Notes: a model not told the origin generated them from the sequence alone. 36,103 nucleotides of DNA from Chryseosolibacter sp040902445 (GCA_040902445.1 JBBDXJ010000110.1:1-36103); one strand, 5' to 3'. Counted from the stretch's first letter, positions 23,446 to 33,103 are shown. A program made the numbers and translations.

Positions 23446-26400
23446 ATCGATCTTTTTTGAAATGATAGTTCGGGAACAATTACTTTGCATTCCACATCCG
23501 TCCCGTCTTTTTTCCAATAGACAATAAAATTGACAACGGCTTGTTTTAACTCATACCCTTTTTGCTCAAAATCAGTAATTGTTTCTTTGCACCTTTGGGA
23601 AAACTTCAAAACGTATTCACCATTATTGTCACAGCATCCATCCGGCTTGGCGGTTAGAGGGTACCCACTTATCAGATCTGTATACAAATGCTGCCTGGAG
23701 AAACAAAAGTCCAACCAGACATCTTTTAATGTTAACTGCATGGCCAATTGCGACGGTGGCTCATATGGTGTGTTGTCAATAGATTTGGTTAATCCTTCAC
23801 ATTCGATTCCCTCAAATTCGTCTCGATTGGTATGGATGCTTAACAAGTTTTTAGCGCGTGTAATGGCAACATATAAGGGCCTTAGCTCTTCATCTGAAGT
23901 AGCTGGCACTTGGTCTAACATTAAAAAAACGTTTTCAAATTCCCGTCCTTTTGATTTGTGAATGGTTGACACAAAGATGGTTTCATTATTCTCGGCATAA
24001 AAATCCTCAAGCTTTGATTCTCTAATGAAAACCTCTAAGTCAGACTTAAATTTGTTTCGGCGGGAAGTAGATTCAAAGTCACTGATAATATGTTTCAAGA
24101 TTTCGAGCTTATTACTGTTTCTGAACTTAGTTTCCGCTTGTCTTTTTGCATTTGACCAATTTTCATCACTTATTACAACGGAATCCGCTTCTAACTGGAG
24201 TTGGTTAAGGAAATATCTTACTTCAAAAAGATTATAAAGATTAAAGCCATCATTACTTTGAATAAGTCTCGCATTAAGGCCATGTTTCATAATGAGTCCA
24301 GCTATCTTTGAAGCTTCATCGTTCGTCCGCGTTAAGACACATGTTGATCCGCTTAGCGAAGTGTTAATAATGTCATTGACTAGCGGGGTAGTCAGATTTG
24401 AGGTTCTATAGCTTGCTATTTTTATAGTGCCTTGCTCTAACCTTTTTGATGTGATTGAAGTTAGTTTTAAACGCTTTTTTATTTTGTTTGCAAATGCATT
24501 GGTGAAATCAACTAAGTGGCGAGTACTCCGGTAATTTTCAGTCAATTCATAAAGCTTTCCTTGTCTTTGTGACACGATACTCTGCATGTACTTAGCATCT
24601 GCATTTCTAAAGGCATAGATATTCTGATCGTCATCGCCAACTGCAATAATCCTCATGGCTTCATTGTGTTCGATAAGGGTATTGATAAGGTTGAACTCAT
24701 CACCATCCATGTCTTGCGCCTCATCAATTACTAGGACAGTTTTTGTAATCCGGCTTAGTTCTACTTCCCCACTTTGGATTTTTTCTATTGTTTCTCTTAT
24801 GATATTATCTGATTTCTCGAGCGTGCCAATCTTTCCAAGTAGATCAAAGCAATACGAATGAAAAGTCTTTATCTCTATGAAATTTGCAACGTTTCCAACT
24901 AAGTCAAATAGCTTTCTTTTGAACTCGGTAACAGCGGCCCTTGAGAATGTAACCATTAACATCTGGTCCGTTTTTACATCTTCCATCAACGCCAGTGAAG
25001 CAAGCTTGTGAACTAACACCTTTGTTTTCCCGCTGCCCGGGCCGGCTGCCACAACTATATATTGTGATTGGTTATCCTTAATGATTTCCAATTGCATCGC
25101 AGATAATGTGCCAAACAGCTGGCGAAACTTAGTGGGGGTTATATTTCGCTTTATTTCGTTCTGCCGGCTTCCTGGAAAGTACTTGGTTAAGAAGGACGTG
25201 AAGTTCAACTGGAAGTAATCGTTTACAAATTGTAAAGCGTTTTTGTAGTCGTTTACCATCCTTTTTGCGTATTCACCTACAATGTGAATTTGCTGGACCC
25301 TGTTTTCGTAAAACTGATTAAGTTTTTGATAGTTCTCGTTTTTGTACTGGATCTTATTGTTTTGTTCCAACCGTTCTATTCTAAGCCTATTATAGACCAC
25401 CAGGAATCCACCTTCTACTTTGATAGCTTCAATTCGTGAAAGAAAAAAGAGCGCGTCTTCAACGTCCTCACGCGACACTACGGTATTAAACAATGAGGCA
25501 TTACGTTCAAATTCAGCCTTAAGTTCGTGAACCGAAAACTCAACAAGATGTTCGTTATCTGATGTTGTGTGCTCCGATTGCAATGGTATTTTTGTGTACA
25601 GGTGATTGACAATGAATGTCGCTAGTTCATGCCTTTTTACCATTTTATCCTGCAACTCCATTTTGGGTTCAGTGCACAAGAGACTCATGCAGTTCTTTGC
25701 GTAGTCATTGTGCCGCCTTTTTATCCAGTTTTTGATTGCCCAAAAATTGATAATCGTTTTGATCTTATTTGGATTGGCCGCTTTGCACTCTTGAAGTTCA
25801 AGCTGTTCATTTATTTCCTTTACGTTTAAAACTACCTCTACATCGCTCAGAAATTCCAAAAGACATTTTTCAATTTGCCCTGATGTCTCAAGTAGCGACA
25901 ATGACCGATTCTTATTTTCGCCTTTCTTGATATAGGCGGTTAAATCCTTTTGGTCAGCGAGAATTCGCTCATCTCTCAGAAGATTAATAATATTAATGAC
26001 CTCTTCCTTCACGATACCCAAGTGGTCCGAGATGTAATCAACTCGTGTCTCCCCTACTTCGTCGGATGATTGCTTTCTGCTTTTGCTTGAAAAAAGCTTC
26101 TTAATAATCCGTATTGCTTTCTCTTTTTGCTTCTCATCAAAACGCACTGACTCGTTGATCTTAGCAATCGCGTCTTCCGCTGTCTTGGCCAATATGCTGT
26201 CCGCAAAAATTCTCGGCATATTTTGTCCGCGTTTCAAATAGCCGGCATCTTCCAGTGCAGCAATAGCAGTAGTTACCCTTGTTTCGATTTCTATTATGTT
26301 GTCGTCCCATCCCGCTTTTCTTGCAATTTCTAGCGCGGAGTTGGAAACAGACATTCTAAATTTTGTGATGTCTTTTATTGCTTTCCAAACTTGCTGAATT

Positions 26401-28262
26401 TCCTTGATGCTTAATTTAGTCTGATTTAATAAGATGAAATGCTTACTGAGATCCTCTTCATTAAAGAGCACAAAGCAATCCGCAGACATATTGTCATCCC
26501 TGCCAGCACGTCCGGCTTCCTGTATGTAATTTTCTAGAGAGTCGGATATTTCATAGTGAATCACCATGCCGATATCCTTTTTGTCAACCCCCATGCCGAA
26601 AGCAGAGGTTGCTACCATGATTTGTGCCTCTCCTTTGATAAACGCTTCTTGATTGGCGGTCTTCTCCTTAACATCCATTTTGCCGTGATACGGCCTTGCC
26701 TTAAAACGATCATTGGTTAGCCTTTCCGACAGGGTATCTGCTCGATGCGTTCGCGACACATATACGATTGTTGGACAATTTTTCTCCTCAATCAAATCTC
26801 TGAGACTGCTATATTTTTCTTCCTCACCGTTCTTTTCCAACACTTTATAGGTGAGATTTGTACGAGAGGCTTTTGAGGTAAAGAGTTCAAGGTTGAGTCC
26901 ATTCTTATTTCTAAAGTAGTCTCTGATGTCTTCAATAACTTTTTGCTTTGCTGTGGCCGTAAAGCATGACACAGGAATTCTCTCAGAAAGCTTTTTCTTT
27001 TCTTCAAGCTCTCGGATGAATTCTCCGATATATAAATAGTCGACTCTAAAATCTTGTCCCCAGGAAGAAAAGCAATGCGCCTCATCTATAACAAACCTCG
27101 CTATCTTTCTTCCTAGTAGTAGATTAGTAATTGTCGGCGATCGCAATGACTCTGGGGAAATGTATAGCAAAGATGCATGACCGTCAGCCACACGTTCAAA
27201 AGAATTTGCGCGCTCAATTGGATCAAGCAGCCCATTGATGGTTACAGCTTCTGTGATATCTTGGTTCGCCAAGTTGTCGACTTGGTCTTTCATTAAGGAT
27301 TGCAATGGGGAGATGACAACTGTCAATGCTTTCGAAGTCTCCCCCGCAATCAAGGCTGGTAATTGAAACGTTATTGATTTTCCCCCACCGGTAGGGAAAA
27401 CAGCTAGGATGGACTGCCCATCAATCGAGGCCTTAACAGCTTTCTCTTGTAAAGGTTGTCCCCCAAAACTGCGAAAGTGCTCGAAACCAAAAAAACGTTT
27501 CAAACCAATGTGCGCATCCAACGCTTCGTTACAATATACACAACCCGTAAGACATGGTTTGTTCCTCAAGGCCTTCATCACTTGATCTACTCCAGGAAAA
27601 GATTTTAAGATCCAACGCGGTGTAATCGAGTAACGGTTTCGGCTATGAATCAAGCTAAGGCTATATGCTAGTTCAATCGGGTAGTCGGAAATTAGTTTTG
27701 CTAACTCGACATTCTGGCAAATTTCACCTCGCGTAAAATTCCGTATTAGGGCTTCGTAATTTCCATCAAGGTTCGGATTATAGTTGATGAACTTGAAGAA
27801 GGCGGCAAACTCTTCAGTCCGCCATAATAATGAGTAAAAAATGTTCTTGAGCCTCTGGTCCAGCTTATTGAAAGCGTTTACTTCGTCATAGAATAAGTCA
27901 CGCGCTTTTAAAGCATCGTTGAATGGGTTGTTGGGTCCTTCAGGATTGATCTTGTCATCTTTAATAAGAGCGTGATACGGAACAGAGGGGAAAAGTAAAG
28001 GGGATAAATAAAGGGTATCAATAACCGGCTTGGATAGCCAGCCTGGAGAACTCTTTTTTAGAGTTGGCAGGTCGTGGTTTAATATGTTGTGCCCGCATAG
28101 GAATTCTGCACCATTAACAAAATCAAGGAAGGAAGCCGGTGAAAAACTGTGAAGGGTACTGCCATCGTTCTTAATACTACCAATATCCAGGATACGGTTC
28201 GTCTTAGCATCTATTTCAGTGTCAACAAACGCAATTGATGGCATAGTCGGGTCATGGAGCAA
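23442..28262 (-). CDS. DEDD exonuclease - RecQ helicase - UvrD helicase fusion protein
   Basis: A 1606-residue three-enzyme fusion. Residues ~8-130: DnaQ/RNase T-type 3'-5' exonuclease, with Exo I AFVDTE (Asp14, Glu16), Exo II CGHNILNHDLP and an Exo III-like NNPFNDALKARD. Residues ~237-244: CLTGCVYC, a possible zinc knuckle. Residues ~265-600: RecQ core, AVFPTGGGKSITFQLPAL (Walker A), VIDEAHCFSSWGQDFR (390-405) and YIQEAGRAGRDD (motif VI). Residues ~1055-1480: UvrD/PcrA-type SF1 helicase, AAGPGSGKTKVLVHK, VLVIDEAQDMDGDEF, VGDDDQNIYAFRNAD, STIHKSKGREFENVF and YVAITRAKNLLSIH. It should unwind and degrade DNA. Located in a defence island, convergent with the type I operon. The start may instead be Met7 (28244), closer to the exonuclease strand and better placed relative to the candidate promoter. 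Confidence 0.9.
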   Translation of the reverse strand: MLHDPTMPSIAFVDTEIDAKTNRILDIGSIKNDGSTLHSFSPASFLDFVNGAEFLCGHNILNHDLPTLKKSSPGWLSKPVIDTLYLSPLLFPSVPYHALIKDDKINPEGPNNPFNDALKARDLFYDEVNAFNKLDQRLKNIFYSLLWRTEEFAAFFKFINYNPNLDGNYEALIRNFTRGEICQNVELAKLISDYPIELAYSLSLIHSRNRYSITPRWILKSFPGVDQVMKALRNKPCLTGCVYCNEALDAHIGLKRFFGFEHFRSFGGQPLQEKAVKASIDGQSILAVFPTGGGKSITFQLPALIAGETSKALTVVISPLQSLMKDQVDNLANQDITEAVTINGLLDPIERANSFERVADGHASLLYISPESLRSPTITNLLLGRKIARFVIDEAHCFSSWGQDFRVDYLYIGEFIRELEEKKKLSERIPVSCFTATAKQKVIEDIRDYFRNKNGLNLELFTSKASRTNLTYKVLEKNGEEEKYSSLRDLIEEKNCPTIVYVSRTHRADTLSERLTNDRFKARPYHGKMDVKEKTANQEAFIKGEAQIMVATSAFGMGVDKKDIGMVIHYEISDSLENYIQEAGRAGRDDNMSADCFVLFNEEDLSKHFILLNQTKLSIKEIQQVWKAIKDITKFRMSVSNSALEIARKAGWDDNIIEIETRVTTAIAALEDAGYLKRGQNMPRIFADSILAKTAEDAIAKINESVRFDEKQKEKAIRIIKKLFSSKSRKQSSDEVGETRVDYISDHLGIVKEEVINIINLLRDERILADQKDLTAYIKKGENKNRSLSLLETSGQIEKCLLEFLSDVEVVLNVKEINEQLELQECKAANPNKIKTIINFWAIKNWIKRRHNDYAKNCMSLLCTEPKMELQDKMVKRHELATFIVNHLYTKIPLQSEHTTSDNEHLVEFSVHELKAEFERNASLFNTVVSREDVEDALFFLSRIEAIKVEGGFLVVYNRLRIERLEQNNKIQYKNENYQKLNQFYENRVQQIHIVGEYAKRMVNDYKNALQFVNDYFQLNFTSFLTKYFPGSRQNEIKRNITPTKFRQLFGTLSAMQLEIIKDNQSQYIVVAAGPGSGKTKVLVHKLASLALMEDVKTDQMLMVTFSRAAVTEFKRKLFDLVGNVANFIEIKTFHSYCFDLLGKIGTLEKSDNIIRETIEKIQSGEVELSRITKTVLVIDEAQDMDGDEFNLINTLIEHNEAMRIIAVGDDDQNIYAFRNADAKYMQSIVSQRQGKLYELTENYRSTRHLVDFTNAFANKIKKRLKLTSITSKRLEQGTIKIASYRTSNLTTPLVNDIINTSLSGSTCVLTRTNDEASKIAGLIMKHGLNARLIQSNDGFNLYNLFEVRYFLNQLQLEADSVVISDENWSNAKRQAETKFRNSNKLEILKHIISDFESTSRRNKFKSDLEVFIRESKLEDFYAENNETIFVSTIHKSKGREFENVFLMLDQVPATSDEELRPLYVAITRAKNLLSIHTNRDEFEGIECEGLTKSIDNTPYEPPSQLAMQLTLKDVWLDFCFSRQHLYTDLISGYPLTAKPDGCCDNNGEYVLKFSQRCKETITDFEQKGYELKQAVVNFIVYWKKDGTDVECKVIVPELSFQKRSI

Positions 28263-28267
28263 TGCAA

Positions 28268-28297
28268 TTAATATATAAAAAACTTCTTTATCGACAA
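28268..28297 (-). promoter_or_regulatory. Candidate Bacteroidota-type promoter of the exonuclease-helicase gene
   Basis: On the minus strand a TTG (28297-28295) is followed after 19 bases by TATATTAA (28275-28268), a partial match to the Bacteroidota -7 element TAnnTTTG. Transcription would start at about 28263-28260, next to the first ATG, which would favour Met7 (28244) as the real start. Confidence 0.3.
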
Positions 28298-28790
28298 AAT
28301 TTCTAACTAAGGCGCGGTGGGAATTCGGAAAAGAAAATAAACATCTGTCCAGAAAAGTTTCTGTGTGCCCAATGAATGGAACTTTTGAGCAGGATAAGTT
28401 TTATCTTTTCAAAAATATTATTATCAGCGTGAATCAGTCCTTGACCACCTCCTACTGAGCAGCCACGACATCTTTAATTTCACTATACCTTTTTGTTTGA
28501 ACCGAGATCAGATATTCGTGTATGGATCCTGCCATAGTTCTCGTTTTCCCGTGGTCGTGATCCTTCAGGATAATTAGCAAAAAATAGAATTTAATTCAGT
28601 AACACCTGAGTTCAAAAATGGTTATAGTGAGGATTGATTTAGTCGTCTCTTCCGGGTGCGCATCGGTTTGCCAAACAAGGAGAAGATCGAAAAAACTTTC
28701 CTATGGCAAACTCCCATACATCCCTTGACCCCCTTTCAGGGCTGGCCGGCTTCAAAAGCGCGTTGGCGCAAGCTTCAAACTCAACTTCGC
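28298..28790. other. Gene-free intergenic stretch
   Basis: No credible gene on either strand. The region is A/T-rich and separates the exonuclease-helicase gene from the repeat block. Short open frames, such as one at 28656-28892 on the plus strand, run into the repeats and have no coding character. Confidence 0.4.
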
Positions 28791-28912
28791 TTCAAGAAAT
28801 CAAGCAAATCATTTAATCCTTCGAATCAAGGTTCAGACATTTTTTTTGCCTTTGCCTTCGTACGTTGTCCGAACCTTGATTTATATGATTAAAGGATTTA
28901 CATGATTAGAAT
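28791..28912. repeat. Dispersed intergenic repeat, two inverted arms
   Basis: The left arm (28791-28839) ends AATCAAGGTTCAGACA and the right arm (28866-28912) starts TGTCCGAACCTTGATTTATA; they face each other around a ~26-base spacer rich in T and C. Both arms belong to the family seen at 6971-7105 and at the ends of the nuclease cassette. Confidence 0.8.
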
Positions 28913-28929
28913 TGGAAATCTTCGTTACT

Positions 28930-29093
28930 GCCGCCAAGCCCCAAGGGGTTAAGTCCGCTCCTTGATATTTGTATCGTTGTGAAATCCGGTGTACTATCGA
29001 AATGTTGATTGAACCCCATTCGGGGTTCGGGGGTTCTCGTTGACTTAACCCCGCATTGCATGCGGGGCTATTCATATTCAATCCCTTCAGGAT
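28930..29093. repeat. REP-like palindromic element with GC-rich hairpins
   Basis: Three hairpin-forming palindromes lie in a row: AGCCCCAAGGGGTT near 28938, GAACCCCATTCGGGGTTC at 29011-29028 and CCCCGCATTGCATGCGGGG at 29049-29067. The trailing TTCATATTCAATCCCTTCAGG completes a pattern that I associate with dispersed repeats in Bacteroidota genomes. It ends within a few bases of the first codon of the LRR protein, which lacks its N-terminus. Confidence 0.6.
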
Positions 29094-29096
29094 TCA

Positions 29097-31916
29097 TTGC
29101 CAATTACAAGGAACCTTCTCTGTTCGTCTAACCAGCTGGCCAGCATTAATTTAGATTCAAATCTACTTTTGCGGAGGCTTGCCTGCGATAATAATTCACT
29201 GGCCACAATTAATATTATCAACAATAGCGAACTGAGATTTCTGGACATACGCTCAAATGATCTTTCATCCCTCAATACCAGCAATAACGTTAATTTAATC
29301 AATCTGGATTGCACGGATAATCAACTGGAGACGCTCGATGTGACGAATAATGGTGACCTTGCATATTTAGCCCTTTCTCAAAACCGGCTGGATAATATTG
29401 ACATCTCCCAAAATTCCGGATTATTATCCATGAGCGCAGATGGCAATGAACTGATGACCCTCAATACTCAAGCGAATATTTCTCTTCTGTCACTATCGGT
29501 GGCAAATAATCAGCTCGGTTCGTTGGACCTTACTCTTAACACGGATCTATTGCAACTGGATTGCAGCTCCAATGTGCTGACGAGCCTCGACCTGACCAAC
29601 AATACCAATTTATCTGAATTGAATTGCCAGGCCAATGATATTATTGATCTCGATCTGAAACTTCTGACCAAACTTACTTCGGTGAATTGTGCATCCAATC
29701 AATTAAAAAGCCTGAATATAAAAAATGGCGAAAATGATATGTTGGCCGCGATGACCACAAATGGCAATCCCGATCTTTTGTGTATTGAAGTGGATGATCC
29801 TATGAACATTGGCAGTAAATGGATCAAAGATAATATCGCTTCTTACAATGACAATTGTCATTACAGTGAAACATACACGCCCGATGACAACTTCGAATCG
29901 GCCCTGGCCGCTCTTACAGGTGAACCGGATAATAACGATGACTACATCCTGACCTCCAGCATCCGCAATTTAGTTTCTTTGGATGTAAGCAATTCAAACA
30001 TATCCGATTTAACTGGTATAGAGGATTTTACGTCATTGCGGACACTGGATATCAGCAATAACAACATAGACAGCATTTACCTGAATGACAATTCTGACCT
30101 TCTCAACTTCAATGGATCAGCGAATCAGTTTCAGAAGTTAGATTTTAGCGGGAACGCACTTTTACAAGTGATTGACGTTTCCGGGAATGCATTAACTTCA
30201 ATATCGCTTCAAGCTTTAACTTCACTCACAAGCTTTACCTGCAATTCAAATAGAATTGTTGAATTGATTCTAACCGCCAATACAGCGCTGGCCTCACTAA
30301 GCTGTGCAGCAAACCACCTGGAACTTCTTAGAGTAAATAATGGCAACAACGCCAACCTTATCATTTTTGACGCAACCGAAAATCCCGGATTGATGTGCAT
30401 TGAAATTGATGACGAATCCTCTATCGGAAGTTCGTGGTTAAAAGACGATGCAACCTCGTACAGCAAAAATTGTCATTATAACGAAACGTATATCCCTGAC
30501 GCCGCCTTTGAACAGGCACTCATTGACCTTGGATATGACTACGCTGTGGGGGGCCCTTTGGATAATTATATACCAACAGCAAAAATAAATAGGGTTCCTA
30601 TACTTAGAGTTCCAAACAGGAACATTACCGATTTGACCGGCATTGAAGACTTCAATGCGTTAACAAGACTGGATTGCAGCGGCAATCAGCTGAATGAACT
30701 GGATGTCACCAACAATCAGGATCTGATTTTTCTAAATTGCAGGGCCAATCAACTCAGTCAAATAGATATCTCCCTTAATTCCAAAATAGCGGACCTCAAC
30801 ATATCAAATAATCTATTGACCGGGCTCGACATCAGCCAGAATCCGGATTTGTCAATACTGAACTGTTCGTCGAATCAATTAACGGTCCTGAACATTCTCG
30901 CAAATACAGGTCTCCTGGATGTAAATGCCAGCGCTAATTCATTGGTCACTGTCGAGGCGAATAATGGCTACAATGCCTTTATAAATAAATTTGATTTGAG
31001 AAACAACCCTGGCCTTACCTGCATTCTGGTAGACAATATCACAGAGTCCCAGCGATACGCCGGGTGGTTAAAAGACACTGCTGCCCAATACAAGCTGGAA
31101 TGCAATGACGATGACAATGATGGTGTGGCAGATGCGGATGATGTTTGCCCTACAACCCCGTTCGGCGACAGGGTCGACCTGTTTGGCTGCTCTGTATTCA
31201 GTCTGCCCTTCAATAATTTTACTGTCTTAACAACCAGCGAAAGTTGCAGAACCGGAAACAACGGTAAGATCAATATTGTCGCGGCAGAAATTCATGCCTA
31301 TGCTGCAACACTTAGAGGACCAATTGATACGGTTGTTTATGAATTTTTCGATAAAGTTGAAGTCAGAAATGTCCGCGCCGGAACATACGAGCTTTGCATA
31401 ACAATTACAGATAAACCTGGCTACATGCAATGTTTTACTCTGGCGATTTCAGAACCGGAGAACCTGAAAGTTATTCCTGTCGATGGGATTGACGGGGGCC
31501 GTGTCGCCTACAAATTATCAGGGAACACCACCTTTATAATAGAGTTCAACGGGCTGGTTTTTGAAACTGAAGAGGAATTTATTGAGTTCACGCTTGAAAA
31601 AGGCCGAAATACCATTCGCATTGAAACCGGGGCTGAATGTCAGGGTTTTTTTGAGGAGGTAATTTATGTGTCTGACGGAATTCTTTTATTTCCGAATCCC
31701 TTTGATGACTATTTCCAGATTGTGCCCGGGGGTAATCATTCGGGAGAAGTTACGGTCAATGTTTATACTGCGTCAGGTACTTTGCAAGTATCAGGGAAAC
31801 ATGATCTCATAAAGGGTCAGGTGGAAATTGATGTGTCGTCGTTGCCCGCCGGATTATATGTCATTGATATGTGGGGAGATGTTTACCACTATAGAATTAA
31901 AGGGATAAAGAAATGA
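29097..31916 (+). CDS. Leucine-rich-repeat T9SS cargo protein, 5' truncated
   Basis: 939 residues from a TTG at 29097. It begins directly inside an LRR block (NLLCSSNQLASINLDSNLLL) with no signal peptide. Three LRR modules have the repeat 'L..LDCS.N.L..LDLT.NT.L'. The second and third are introduced by YTPDDNFESALAALTGEPD and YIPDAAFEQALIDLGYDYA, each leading into DLTGIEDF. The matching lead-in of the first module is missing. Residues ~668-690 are a thrombospondin type 3-like calcium motif (DDDNDGVADADDVCP). The last ~75 residues (LLFPNPFDDYFQIVPGG ... SLPAGLYVIDMW) are a type IX secretion sorting domain. So this was a secreted surface adhesin-like protein whose 5' end was lost at the REP-like element; it is probably not exported now. 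Its TGA overlaps the lipoprotein ATG (ATGA). Confidence 0.75.
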   Translation: MPITRNLLCSSNQLASINLDSNLLLRRLACDNNSLATINIINNSELRFLDIRSNDLSSLNTSNNVNLINLDCTDNQLETLDVTNNGDLAYLALSQNRLDNIDISQNSGLLSMSADGNELMTLNTQANISLLSLSVANNQLGSLDLTLNTDLLQLDCSSNVLTSLDLTNNTNLSELNCQANDIIDLDLKLLTKLTSVNCASNQLKSLNIKNGENDMLAAMTTNGNPDLLCIEVDDPMNIGSKWIKDNIASYNDNCHYSETYTPDDNFESALAALTGEPDNNDDYILTSSIRNLVSLDVSNSNISDLTGIEDFTSLRTLDISNNNIDSIYLNDNSDLLNFNGSANQFQKLDFSGNALLQVIDVSGNALTSISLQALTSLTSFTCNSNRIVELILTANTALASLSCAANHLELLRVNNGNNANLIIFDATENPGLMCIEIDDESSIGSSWLKDDATSYSKNCHYNETYIPDAAFEQALIDLGYDYAVGGPLDNYIPTAKINRVPILRVPNRNITDLTGIEDFNALTRLDCSGNQLNELDVTNNQDLIFLNCRANQLSQIDISLNSKIADLNISNNLLTGLDISQNPDLSILNCSSNQLTVLNILANTGLLDVNASANSLVTVEANNGYNAFINKFDLRNNPGLTCILVDNITESQRYAGWLKDTAAQYKLECNDDDNDGVADADDVCPTTPFGDRVDLFGCSVFSLPFNNFTVLTTSESCRTGNNGKINIVAAEIHAYAATLRGPIDTVVYEFFDKVEVRNVRAGTYELCITITDKPGYMQCFTLAISEPENLKVIPVDGIDGGRVAYKLSGNTTFIIEFNGLVFETEEEFIEFTLEKGRNTIRIETGAECQGFFEEVIYVSDGILLFPNPFDDYFQIVPGGNHSGEVTVNVYTASGTLQVSGKHDLIKGQVEIDVSSLPAGLYVIDMWGDVYHYRIKGIKK

Positions 31917-32611
31917 TAAACCGCATCTTCTTTGCAGGCGCCTTGTTGTTCCTTCTGAGTTGTGGGGAAGATACTCCGGATCCCGTCGTGGTCACGAGTG
32001 GGATACCGGCAAAGGTAATTTTGATTTTTCCATTGGAAAATTCCGAGTGCAATGAAGGAACCGATATTTCACCTACAGAAAGCACAGTCCGGTTTGAGTG
32101 GAAGACCGCTGAAAATGCTGATGAGTATGAGTTGGTAGTGGCGAATCTGGAATCCGATGATCTCAATGCATACACGACAACGGAAACCACCTTACTTGTT
32201 GTTTTACAACGTGCAACCCCTTATGCATGGTATGTTATTTCCCGTTCGAATGACCTGGATTCTAGTGCGCACAGCAGTGTATGGAAATTCTATAATTCCG
32301 GAGATGGGGTAAAGTCACACGCACCCTTTCCTGCTGAAATAATTTCTCCTAAAATGGCGGAATCTATAAATTCCCCGTCCGGTACGATTACGCTGGATTG
32401 GGAAGGAAACGATATTGACAATGATATTATCGGCTATGATGTGAAACTGGGCACTACCAACCCTCCGGAACTGTTTGAGGAGAATTTAACGCCAAGTATC
32501 CTTGCAGGGGTGAGTGTTGACAAAAATACGGTTTATTATTGGAGCATTACTACGTATGATGCTGCCGGCAATCTGTCATCCACAGCCGTATTTCAGTTTG
32601 TGGTTCGGTGA
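31913..32611 (+). CDS. Fibronectin-type-III-like lipoprotein coupled to the LRR protein
   Basis: A 232-residue lipoprotein with signal sequence MINRIFFAGALLFLLSC; Cys17 is the lipidation site. Two tandem beta-sandwich units follow, each with the fibronectin-type ending: VRFEWKTAENADEYELVVAN / TPYAWYVISRSND and ITLDWEGNDIDNDIIGYDV / NTVYYWSITTYDAAGNLSS. Such modules present surfaces for binding other proteins or glycans. Its ATG overlaps the LRR gene stop by 4 bases, so the two were expressed together, probably as surface partners. Confidence 0.78.
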   Translation: MINRIFFAGALLFLLSCGEDTPDPVVVTSGIPAKVILIFPLENSECNEGTDISPTESTVRFEWKTAENADEYELVVANLESDDLNAYTTTETTLLVVLQRATPYAWYVISRSNDLDSSAHSSVWKFYNSGDGVKSHAPFPAEIISPKMAESINSPSGTITLDWEGNDIDNDIIGYDVKLGTTNPPELFEENLTPSILAGVSVDKNTVYYWSITTYDAAGNLSSTAVFQFVVR

Positions 32612-32628
32612 AATAAAGCTTTGAACAG

Positions 32629-32660
32629 GCGGGAAAACATAGGACAAACTCCCGTTTCTT
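32629..32660 (+). terminator. Candidate intrinsic terminator after the lipoprotein gene
   Basis: A six-pair stem (GCGGGA with TCCCGT, one G-T pair) closes a 15-base loop and is followed by TTCTTTG. It starts 18 bases after the lipoprotein stop. The T-tract is imperfect and the loop is long. Confidence 0.4.
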
Positions 32661-32850
32661 TGTATCGACTCAATACTCTGCCAATAGACAGGTTTGCGAA
32701 ATTGATGCAGGAAATTACTAATATGAATCCCAAATCATTATCGGCAGAATGTTCAATTAACAACCAGTTATAAGATTTTTGTTGGATTCTGTAACCATCT
32801 GAAAAGGTTAGAGTTTGTCCTTTAGCCCTCGGTCAACTTAAGCTTCACTT

Positions 32851-33004
32851 ATGATCAAAAGCTATTTGAAAACCGGCTGGAGGAATCTCATTAGAAACCC
32901 CGGCTACTCGTTCATGGAAGTTTATCGAGGGACGCGATTTTTCTAAAGACTTTGCTAGTGACACCGCAGCAATTGTTCTTAATGAAGCGGCTTTAAAGTA
33001 CATG
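32851..33004 (+). pseudogene. FtsX-like ABC transporter permease remnant
   Basis: ATG at 32851 reads MIKSYLKTGWRNLIRNPGYS, the classic start of Bacteroidota MacB/FtsX-type permeases, then loses homology near 32912. From about 32920, in another frame, KFIEGRDFSKDFASDTAAIV followed by LNEAALKYMNL matches the periplasmic core domain of the same family. So two short pieces remain, with most of the region between them and everything downstream deleted. The second piece stops where a reversed fragment of a VOC-family gene begins. Confidence 0.7.
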
Positions 33005-33103
33005 AATCTTCGAGTTCTTGAAAATGCCAGTGTAATACTTTGCTGCTTCCTCGGCCTGACGGTCGAACCAAAGATTGGATGTGATCTTTTGAGTAGCCTC
33101 CAT
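33005..33103 (-). pseudogene. PhnB/VOC-family (3-demethylubiquinone methyltransferase-like) N-terminal fragment
   Basis: From the ATG at 33103 the minus strand reads MEATQKITSNLWFDRQAEEA, then AKYYTGIFKNSKI. This is the typical beginning of small PhnB-like vicinal-oxygen-chelate proteins ('ITP.LWFDGQAEEAA.FY..IF.NS'). The frame meets a stop right after, where sequence changes to the ABC-permease fragment. Only about 33 of the usual ~150 residues remain. Confidence 0.62.
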
